Shown: one piece after another, positions 1 through 6,853 of the stretch | How the letters are laid out: each line of letters begins with the position of its first letter | Numbering within the stretch: position 1 is the first letter of the stretch | Assembly: GCA_004000155.1 (NCBI GenBank) | Contig: RCSS01000677.1 | Location: 1-13,969 of the forward strand | Source of the DNA: Tubulinosema ratisbonensis | Lineage: Eukaryota; Microsporidia; Tubulinosematidae | Length of the DNA stretch: 13,969 nucleotides | Reading direction: 5' to 3' | Translations under genes and position numbers: made by a program | The notes under the pieces: generated by a model | Told to the model about the DNA's origin: nothing | What the model saw: the letters and a program-made list of their open reading frames with translations, nothing else | The model's database searches: none

Positions 1-201
1 TACATGCGACAATCTCTTCTAAACATCTCTCTTTTGTAGAAAGAAGCAAAAATAAATTGTAAATTTAATTAATTTTTATAATTACTTTGTATTTTCTTCT
101 TAGTTACGCTATTAAATTTTCTTTGTTATAAAAATTTCTAACTCTCTAAAAGAAAAATTTAAAAATATCAAAATAAATTTTTATAATTAATTAATTTATA
201 A
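1..201. other. AT-rich leader upstream of TyrRS
   Basis: This is AT-rich non-coding sequence before the TyrRS promoter signal. I see no ORF, RNA gene or repeat of note in it. The first 60 bases are slightly less AT-rich than the rest and could be the tail of a neighbouring gene, but no reading frame supports this. Confidence 0.5.
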
Positions 202-209
202 TTTTACCC
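202..209 (+). promoter_or_regulatory. CCC-type start-proximal signal of TyrRS
   Basis: The octamer TTTTACCC ends 12 nt before the TyrRS ATG at 222. The same octamer lies at the starts of eS8 (0 nt gap) and the helicase (1 nt gap). CCC-like motifs just upstream of the start are a known microsporidian transcription signal, so this also supports the chosen start. Confidence 0.7.
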
Positions 210-221
210 AATTAACAAAAA

Positions 222-1244
222 ATGAAAGTAGAAGATAAACTAGAATTAATCACATCAAACTTAGAAGAGGTAATAGGATTAGAAGACTTAAAAGAAATAA
301 TAGAAAAAAGACCTTTGAAGGTGTACTGGGGTACTGCGACCACCGGAAAACCTCACATAGCTTACATCCTTCCATTATTAAAGATACGTGACTTTGTGAA
401 CGCAGGATGCGAAGTCACAATCTTATTGGCTGATATACACGCAGTGCTTGATAATTTAAAAGCACCCTTAGAACTCATAAACCAAAGAGTAAAGTATTAT
501 GAATTACTAATAAAAGCTTTACTTACTGAATTAAAGGTAGATTTAAGTAAAATTAAATTTGTAAAAGGGTCTTCCTACCAAACATCCCCAGAATACACTT
601 TAGAATTGTACAAACTTACAACTTTAGTGACTGAACATGACTCAAAAAAGGCTGGAAGTGAAGTAGTAAAGCAAGTTAAGCATATAAAACTATCTTCTAT
701 GATTTATCCTTTGATGCAATGTCTAGATGAACACTTTTTAGGTTGTGATGCACAATTTGGTGGCACCGACCAAAGAAAAATATTCACTTTTTCCCAGAAA
801 TATCTTCCTATGCTAAATTTTAAAAAAAGAATCCATTTAATGAATCCTATGATAGAAGGATTGACTAATCAAAAGATGTCTTCCTCAGATTTTTTTTCAA
901 AAATTGAGTTTACAGAAAAGAAAGAAGAAATTGTAAAAAAAGTAAAGAAATGTTTTTGTGAAGAGAAAAATGTAAAAGGAGGATTGTTTCAAATTATCAA
1001 ATATGTTGTTATGCCAGTATTAGAAATCAAAAAGATACCTTTACTAGTCAAAGATTTAGAAAAGAATGAATATAATTTTTTTAATTTTTATGAATTACAA
1101 ACAGATTTTTTAAATGGTAAAATTCATCCATCAGACTTGAAAACAGCAGTGAGCGAAGCATTAGAATTAATTGTTAGTCCAATAAGAAATATTTTAGAGA
1201 ATAATTTAGAAATAGTAAAAGAAGCTTATCCCAGTGAGAAATAA
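222..1244 (+). CDS. Tyrosyl-tRNA synthetase, cytosolic eukaryotic type
   Basis: This class I synthetase charges tRNA-Tyr with tyrosine in the cytosol. At 340 aa it is the minimal catalytic form without the C-terminal EMAP-like domain of animal enzymes. The WGTATTGKPHIAY segment (residues 36-48) carries the HIGH-type signature (HIAY, 45-48). AGCEVTILLADIHA (61-74) follows in the Rossmann fold. DAQFGGTDQRKIF (176-188) is the tyrosine-site and anticodon-domain junction motif, and HLMNPM then leads to the intact KMSSS loop (218-222). The C-terminal helical anticodon-binding part (about 230-340) keeps HPSDLK (302-307), typical of eukaryotic and archaeal TyrRS. The first ATG after the CCC signal gives a full-length N-terminus. 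The stop codon overlaps an AATAAA-like string. Nothing looks broken. Identification is secure. Confidence 0.97.
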   Translation: MKVEDKLELITSNLEEVIGLEDLKEIIEKRPLKVYWGTATTGKPHIAYILPLLKIRDFVNAGCEVTILLADIHAVLDNLKAPLELINQRVKYYELLIKALLTELKVDLSKIKFVKGSSYQTSPEYTLELYKLTTLVTEHDSKKAGSEVVKQVKHIKLSSMIYPLMQCLDEHFLGCDAQFGGTDQRKIFTFSQKYLPMLNFKKRIHLMNPMIEGLTNQKMSSSDFFSKIEFTEKKEEIVKKVKKCFCEEKNVKGGLFQIIKYVVMPVLEIKKIPLLVKDLEKNEYNFFNFYELQTDFLNGKIHPSDLKTAVSEALELIVSPIRNILENNLEIVKEAYPSEK

Positions 1245-1397
1245 ACTTTATTTGATTTANANNGGATGATTATTTGTTTAATTGTTTTGATATTTTTCTT
1301 ATTTTAGTTTATTTCTTTATTTATTTATATTTAATATCATTTGATTAATATTATTTAATTATTTATTTAATATTAATATCCTTCCCATTAATATTTT
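1245..1397. other. Non-coding AT-rich spacer with ambiguous bases
   Basis: This spacer lies downstream of TyrRS and is rich in T. Bases 1260, 1262 and 1263 are N, which points to a local assembly or base-calling problem. I see no gene. Confidence 0.5.
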
Positions 1398-1460
1398 ATT
1401 TAATTATTTAATTTTTAATTTTTAATTATTTATTTTTAATTTTTAATTATTTATTTTTAA
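1398..1460. repeat. 21-bp A/T tandem repeat, about 3 copies
   Basis: Two exact 21-bp copies (1419-1439 and 1440-1460, core TTAATTATTTATTTTTAA) are preceded by a third, imperfect copy at 1398-1418. It is simple A/T sequence, probably from replication slippage, with no coding content. Confidence 0.7.
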
Positions 1461-1481
1461 TTTTTTATTATTAATTTTTTT

Positions 1482-1607
1482 TTATTATTAAACACTTTCT
1501 ATTATTCCTATTAAAATATTAAATATCATTTAATAACCCTCTTTTACAGTCATATTTAATAGTAAATTAATCTTCTAATAGGAATGATAGAAAATGTTTA
1601 ATAATAA
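1482..1607. repeat. 126-bp imperfect palindrome (MITE-like)
   Basis: The arms 1482-1513 and 1576-1607 are 32 bp each and are inverted repeats with two mismatches. The outer end starts TTATTATTAAACA and the inner end is CCTATTA. The 62-bp centre pairs partly again (TATTAAATAT near 1518 against ATATTTAATA near 1553), so most of the element could fold as one hairpin. The form fits a miniature inverted-repeat element, or the fused ends of a larger DNA transposon. No target-site duplication was identified in the A/T-rich flanks. Confidence 0.6.
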
Positions 1608-1800
1608 GAAGAAAGGAGAAATTTTGAAAGATATAAATTATAATAATGATAAAACTAAAATATTTGTAAAATTCATTTCTATTTTTATAGAAAAAATTGT
1701 TGTAAATTTTTGAGAAAAATTAGCAAAAAAAGAGATTAATATTTTTCTTAAAATGTTTTCTTTTTTCGAGACTTGAATTAGAATGCTATGGGAATGATTT

Positions 1801-1980
1801 TTTAGGTAAGAGTAAATTTTAAATAAGAAAATTGGGGTTATATTAAAAAAAAGAAAATGGTTTAGTGGTGTTTGATTGAAATATAATGTGATTTGGTAAA
1901 GTGATGTGTGTCAAAAATTTTGTTAGTTGGATTTTGATGTTTTTGTAAGGTTGGAATTAAATAAATTTATAATGTTAGTT
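1801..1980 (+). other. Stretch with extreme G-over-C strand asymmetry
   Basis: My hand count of the plus strand gives about 40 G and a single C in 180 nt. The asymmetry weakens towards both sides. All plus frames have several stops and I recognise no protein or RNA. It may be a decayed gene or transcript with strand-biased C loss. The function is unknown. Confidence 0.4.
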
Positions 1981-2440
1981 TAATAAATCATATAAATAAA
2001 ATTTGAGAAGAGAGTAAAAAATTAAATTATTTATTTATTGATAAATTAGTTTAAAGAGAAGAAAAGTAAACAATAATTAAATATTATTCTATTATGTTTA
2101 AATTTTTTAATAAAAAATAAATTAATTTATTTACTTTGAAAATGATAATTTTGCTTTAAACAACCACAAAAACGTATAAAAGACTTGGAATTGGATTAGT
2201 AATGTGGCTTAATCTAAAATAATTGCATACTAAAATATAAAACTCTCAAAATGACTATAGAAAAATTTAATTAATTAAAAAACTTTCTTGCATTAGAAAT
2301 GAAATTTCTTAGAATGCATGGGTTCTGTATTTTTTTGTTGCTTAGGGGTAAGAAATTTATACAAAAATCTTTTCGCTAAATCTTCTATGCAAAGTAAGAT
2401 ATCTGGTTTAAAGAAAAATACAATAAAATCTGTTTCTACA
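1981..2440. other. AT-rich sequence, nothing recognised
   Basis: Every frame is interrupted by frequent stops. I see no tRNA fold or repeat in it. It lies between the G-skewed stretch and the GC-richer relic. Confidence 0.4.
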
Positions 2441-2700
2441 TAATTAGGTATAGTCAAGATATCGCGAGCCTTTCACCCGCTAAAACCCTCCCTGCACCCT
2501 ATTGACTGCCTAAGTCTATCTTATCTCGTAGGCATTGGTTACAGGAAGTATTGATTTCCGTTTGACTGGATGACAAAAGGATGGTTCGTTTTACTACAAC
2601 CTCCTCAAGATATTCTACTATTGCTAGTATATTTCCTTTTAGATCTTTTCAATATCGTCCTCCAGACACTATCTGTCGTCACATGATCTCCTCCCAAGAG
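2441..2700 (-). pseudogene. GC-richer island, unidentified decayed coding sequence
   Basis: This block is clearly richer in G+C than its surroundings, as genes in this window are. On the minus strand one frame is open for about 55 codons (roughly 2647 down to 2485, containing KGNILAIVEYLEEVVVKRTI and later CNQCLRDKIDLGSQ). It then meets a stop and continues as GAGRVLAGERLAIS. Another minus frame is open at 2605-2865. I do not recognise the protein. It lies at about the distance where the C-terminal part of the LINE relic (2970-4620, same strand) could fall, so it may belong to that element. That link is only positional, and an independent degraded gene or transposase is equally possible. Confidence 0.3.
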
Positions 2701-2969
2701 CTTAAAAAAGCATATAAACTGTGATAAAATGATAAATAATATAATTGAGACATGTTTTACATAAATAATGTTATATGAGCATCCCTCTTTTATTAATATT
2801 ATAATTATTTTTCGAAGATTTTCAAAAAGTTTTCTATAGGATTTTATAAATAAAATTCGACTCATATTTTGCTTTAAGAGTTTTATGTACTTTTAATTTT
2901 GTTATCTTCTTATAAAATTATTCTCTTTTATAAATCGACTATAGTAGTTTCAGATTAATAAAATAAAAA

Positions 2970-4620
2970 TTAATAATTTTGAACTCCTAATTTAAATACT
3001 TTTCTCTTATTTAACCCAATAATCTCACCCAAATTTTTAAATAAATCTAAACAAACAAATAAGATAGTAAGCAAAAAGTGCACAATAAAAACAATTGTGA
3101 AATGAATCAGCGTTGAACTTCTGATTGATCGAATAAAACTCACTCAAATATATTAAACTAATATTTATCTGACAAATATATTATGCCCAAATTTTAACAC
3201 TGGCTGAAGAAATTGTTTTGAAATGTTAATAAAGTAAATGTTATTCTTTTATTTGCATTACACAGTCCAAAAACTAAGCTTTCTTAATCTAATTATTAAT
3301 TTTTAAATTACTTGTGATTAATTCTTTTATGTTGCAAACACTGATTCTTGATACAATTTCTAAGTATTTATGCTGTTTAATTAAGGATATTTTTGTTTTT
3401 AAGATTCATCTCTTCCTTAGTTGAAACACCAGTTTTTATTGGATTTAACTACAGTCTGTCCATGGAACATATTCTACATTTTTCTGGATTGCTTCTGTTC
3501 AGAGTTCTTATTTTGGCGAGACGGATATGTCATCAACGTAGAGCATAACATAGTTTTTTATTGTAATACTAATGTCAGCATTTTAAACACTGGTAAATCA
3601 TCAATAAGTATGTTAAAGAACATTAAAATGAGGATTGATTCAGGTATCAATCCTATTATTAGTTTTATCTTCCTCGAGGCTTTATGGTACCAGAGAACGT
3701 TTGTTTTGTTTTTTTCGTAAATTATGAATTAATTTAATGTATCTTTGCATCTTGGGCTTTATTAATTTTTAAGATTAATTTTCTGTTCGCTTCATGATAA
3801 GGGTTCAAAAAGTCTAAAGATATTTGTGGTAGTCTAAGCATACCACGTCACCAGTTAGGTATTGCAGGTATACCGATCGTATCTTTTTATTTTTATTTGT
3901 AAAGTTTTTATTATTACAGAACATAATTTATTTAAAATTGTTTTTAAATACTTTTAAATTGATCACTTCAGTCATATCTAAAATAAACATTTCAATCAAT
4001 GATTGAAAATGTCAAAATGGGAAACTATCCATAAATATTTATGTTTACTAGTATGCCTATACCTTCTTTTCGAAGTCAAATTAGGGTGCCAAATTGTGAA
4101 TTACTGATTCTTTTACTTTTGAACCCGAATTGCTTTTCTGAGAATCGGGAGCATTGATTTATTCTAAGTTTTGATAATTTCTCAAATATTTTTCTATATA
4201 GTTAAGCAGTGTAATGATTCTGTATAGATCTTTTTCTTTCGAATTTGTCCTTTTGCACTTTTTGTGTACATCCTAAAGTAGTTGCCCTATTTCTTTTAAA
4301 TTTATTGAGCATTTTTTCATCCGATAAATTTCATTTTCTTTAGGGGCATATTTTAATCAAAAAGTATTAATATTTATATAGAAGATATAGAAAATTTTTT
4401 TACAAATTTCTTTTCGTTAAGCAATAAAAGGTGTATTATATACCTTTTTTTAAATTTCAACCATTGGTTGAGTGATTTAAATTTGAATAATGGAAATTAC
4501 TAAATAGAATCGTTTTATTTCAATCAAATCAGCTAAAGTTGAATGTTTATCTAAAATATAAAAGTATACTTTCTGATGATCTTAACACAGAATATTTAAT
4601 TCAATTTTAAGGGATACTAT
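2970..4620 (-). pseudogene. Decayed non-LTR retrotransposon (LINE) reverse transcriptase
   Basis: Read on the minus strand with frame changes, this stretch shows the reverse transcriptase signatures in the correct order. A fingers motif YRIITLLN (ITLL at 4204-4218) matches the family's yRPI.LL. QFGF follows at 4121-4132. Motif A LDYHKYL (LDYHK at 3823-3837) stands for the usual lDf.KAFD. Motif B GLIPESILI (3627-3653) stands for GvPQGSiLg and is followed by FNILIDDLP. Motif C is YVDD (3529-3540). A KYLG-like KYLEI (KYL at 3361-3369) and a thumb motif QPVLKFG (3186-3206) resembling PvLtYG complete the set. A-to-B is about 63 codons, B-to-C about 38 and C-to-KYL about 55, all normal for LINEs. 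An excess of about 65 codons lies between QFGF and motif A. Many stops and frameshifts show that it is dead. Upstream, a stop-poor stretch in one frame reaches about 4620. No intact endonuclease, poly-A tail or end was found, so the clade is unresolved. Confidence 0.8.
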
Positions 4621-4832
4621 AATTTTTAATAAATAATCATAGTTGGTAAAATAAAAAAAAATAAGAAATCAAACAAAAATATCTACAAGTGTATAAAAAA
4701 TAACAGATAAAAGATATTAGATAAAAAGATTACTGTAAACATAGGTTAACCAGTACAGGAAAATAAAAGTTAAGCAGATGATATCCAATTCTAATGTTTA
4801 TTATATAATTCGAGATCAATTAATTGAAAATT

Positions 4833-4911
4833 ACAACCGGTGAACGCGATAGGGCTTAAGAGACTGATTGCTTTTATGTCTAAAGAAGACAGGTTCAAAT
4901 ATTCGTTTGTA
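4833..4911 (+). pseudogene. Probable decayed tRNA-Leu(UAA)
   Basis: The ends pair as a mutated acceptor stem (ACAACCG against CGTTTGT, then discriminator A as in tRNA-Leu). The middle has an anticodon loop CTTAAGA with UAA at 4857-4859. A long-variable-arm-sized segment follows, then AGGTTCAAAT at 4891-4900 as a T-loop. The D-arm region is shortened (CCGGTGAACGCG where CCGAGTGGTTAAGGCG is usual). The anticodon stem and the 3' half of the T stem no longer pair. Higher local GC fits an RNA origin. The same bases are also open on the minus strand for about 43 codons, so a coding relic is the alternative. Confidence 0.4.
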
Positions 4912-4929
4912 AAAAAAAACTAGTAACAA

Positions 4930-6080
4930 GTTTAATCAATAATCTTTCAAATAACATTAGTACTTCACAATACTGTCAAGAAATTTTGCTGTACAAAACA
5001 ACTAAACAAATCTTTCAACAACCAAAAAAGCAAAATTAAATACTCATTTTTTATTTGCAGATTAACATAACTTGTACTGTAAATTGGAATTTTTACTCTA
5101 AAATTTAATAAAAACTTTACCAAAGTTATAAAAAATAATAAAAAAAAAGCTTAAACAAATTTTTACTTTTGTAAAGTTTTTTTTTCATAAAAAAGACTTA
5201 CCAAATTAAATCTTAAAAACTAATAAAAGTTCAAAAAAAACCTAAAAAATATTTAACAAAAATTAAAATTTGTAGTTAAAAAACTCCCTTTAGATAACTT
5301 TATAAAAGAGTAATATTAATATGTCTTTAGTAATAAAATAAATAAATATTTTTTTACTTCATTATCTTATTTAGGTGAAATTGTTCGTGTATTTTGCATC
5401 TGTGTTTTGAATGAATTGTATTATAATAAATTACCAAGTTAACTTACGTTAAGAAACTTTGTTCTAGATTTTTTTTTCTCTTATGAATCTATCTTCTAAA
5501 GGTTTATTATTTTCTCATCTTTATTAAAACCTTATTTTTACAATCAAAGACCGTGAATTAAAAAGGCAATCTATCAAAGAAATATAGAAAAATCACTTAT
5601 TTTTAAATTTACAAGAAGGAGTGACTGAACTAATATTATTTGTAATGATTCAAAAGAAAGACAAGTTTTTTTAATAAAAGTGATAAGAAAAATTGTTTAA
5701 TATGAGGAACCTTTTTTAAATAATTGTAATTTGTTACAACACTACCCTTATCCCACAGATTGCTTAAGAAATCATTTTAAAAAATAATAAGAGTATTTAT
5801 TCTAAATATGATAAAAGGTATACTTAATTTAATAACAAGAATAATCAAATATTTATTCTTTTAATTCTTTACATTGTTTCTTTTTTTTAATAAATTGATT
5901 AATTTAAAGAGAATCTACACTTAGAAGTAAAAAATTAAAAATAATTTTTAATTCAATTTTAAAAGAAAAATAAATAAATTATTCTAAAAAGTCATTTTTT
6001 TTTCCCTATTAAAATAAAAAAATAAAACATTTTTTCAGTTTAAAAAAAGAATAAAATTTTTTATTTATAAAATTTATTAA
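4930..6080. other. Gene-free AT-rich spacer
   Basis: There is no intact gene here. The only hint is a plus-strand frame at 5540-5674 (TIKDRELKRQSIKEI, a stop, then a further 29 codons), which may be a small decayed coding piece. The rest is dominated by A and T runs. I see no tRNA or inverted repeat of note. Confidence 0.45.
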
Positions 6081-6089
6081 AAATTAATT

Positions 6090-6602
6090 TTATTTATTTC
6101 TCTTCTTAAGCCTATCCATATAAAAAGCTAATTCTTCTCCTTGTAAGAAATAACCATCAGCCCTGCCACATTGACCAGGCCTAGAAGCAATAACAGCATA
6201 AACTTTATCTTGCATTAAATTATTATAAAAAATAGGATCTTTCTCCTTGTACAATTCAAAATTAATCTTTTCTTTCAAAGGATTTTCTTTCATTCTAACC
6301 ACAGCACCTTTTGTAATGGTATTAGTTCTCATCAACTCAGTGGAGGAAGGATGGTAAACCACTTGGTTAAAGCTGCTTTTTAATGTTAACTGGTCACTTT
6401 TTAAGGTAAACACTCCTGAGTCAATCTTGAGTGCTCTTCTTTTTATGTTGCCACCTCTCACTCTTACCTCTTGGATCTTTAAATCACCAATTTTGGTGTT
6501 TGATGGCTGTCTTGCCAAATGAAATTTTCTTTTTTTGCAATGTTTTGATTTCTTTGCTCCTGTTTTTGTTCTTTTGTGTCTGTTACTTCCTGATAAACCC
6601 AT
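6090..6602 (-). CDS. Small-subunit ribosomal protein eS8
   Basis: This is a structural protein of the cytosolic 40S subunit that binds 18S rRNA. The N-terminus MGLSGSNRHKRTKTG (1-15), the basic tract, and NTKIG.L (35-41) followed by VRVRGGN (46-52) are hallmark eS8 sequence. The C-terminal block ASRPGQCGRADGY (139-151), followed by LQGEELAFYM, is the family's best-conserved end. At 170 aa it is shorter than animal eS8 (a bit over 200 aa) because the middle insertion is reduced. The archaeal form is shorter still. The start is fixed by TTTTACCC lying immediately before the ATG. The gene is transcribed away from the helicase and has the tRNA-Pro gene, on the same strand, behind it. It is intact and secure. 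Confidence 0.97.
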   Translation of the reverse strand: MGLSGSNRHKRTKTGAKKSKHCKKRKFHLARQPSNTKIGDLKIQEVRVRGGNIKRRALKIDSGVFTLKSDQLTLKSSFNQVVYHPSSTELMRTNTITKGAVVRMKENPLKEKINFELYKEKDPIFYNNLMQDKVYAVIASRPGQCGRADGYFLQGEELAFYMDRLKKRNK

Positions 6603-6610
6603 GGGTAAAA
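6603..6610 (-). promoter_or_regulatory. CCC-type start-proximal signal of eS8
   Basis: Reading on the minus strand, TTTTACCC directly abuts the eS8 ATG (0 nt gap). The 5' untranslated leader is therefore likely to be extremely short or absent. The octamer is identical to those before TyrRS and the helicase. Confidence 0.7.
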
Positions 6611-6701
6611 TTTTTTTAAAATTAAAAAAATAATATTTTAATAAATCAAATAAAAATAAATTGAATTTTAAAATAAAAGTATTATTTTTTTTATTAGATA
6701 G

Positions 6702-6708
6702 AAAAAAA
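6702..6708 (-). terminator. RNA polymerase III terminator of tRNA-Pro
   Basis: A run of seven T on the minus strand starts right after the discriminator base of the tRNA. Such a run is a standard Pol III stop signal. The zero-length trailer is notable for its compactness. Confidence 0.75.
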
Positions 6709-6780
6709 GGGCGATACCGAGATTCGAACTCGGGACCTCCTGCACCCTAAGCAGACATCATACCACTAGACTATATCACC
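6709..6780 (-). tRNA. tRNA-Pro, anticodon AGG
   Basis: The full cloverleaf is visible on the minus strand. Acceptor GGTGATA pairs with TATCGCC (one G-T pair). The D arm is GTC-TAGTGGTAT-GAT. Anticodon stem TCTGC/GCAGG encloses loop TTAGGGT with AGG at 6746-6748. T stem CCGAG/CTCGG has loop TTCGAAT, and the discriminator is C. There is no intron and no encoded CCA. The A and B boxes are intact. AGG is read as inosine-GG and decodes CCU/CCC proline codons. The gene sits in the short space between the divergent eS8 and helicase starts, with its 5' end 73 nt from the helicase ATG. Confidence 0.95.
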
Positions 6781-6844
6781 ACACAAAAGGAAAACTATAA
6801 ATAAAAATAATATAATCTATTTTAATAATTTAAAAAAATAATAT

Positions 6845-6852
6845 TTTTACCC
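6845..6852 (+). promoter_or_regulatory. CCC-type start-proximal signal of the helicase
   Basis: TTTTACCC ends one base before the helicase ATG at 6854. It is the same octamer as for TyrRS and eS8 and fixes this start. Confidence 0.7.
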
Positions 6853-6853
6853 A

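Noticed and set aside
2605..2865. 86-codon minus-strand ORF as an intact gene
   Set aside because: There is no start signal, no recognisable domain, and a second minus frame over the same bases looks equally protein-like. It is kept only as part of a relic region.
3421..3720. 99-codon plus-strand open frame
   Set aside because: It begins with TTG, not ATG, and lies antisense to the reverse transcriptase motifs B and C on the minus strand, which explain the sequence better.
4426..4448. Short palindrome AAAAGGTGTATTATATACC plus T run as a terminator
   Set aside because: It lies inside the LINE relic with no gene ending nearby; a chance A/T palindrome is more likely.
4797..4925. Minus-strand frame of about 43 codons (contains DIKAISLLSPIAFTGCNF) as a coding relic
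   Set aside because: It has no similarity I recognise and overlaps the tRNA-Leu-like segment, which explains the higher GC as well. It is left as an alternative only.
6431..6619. 62-codon plus-strand ORF
   Set aside because: It is the antisense shadow of the start of eS8.
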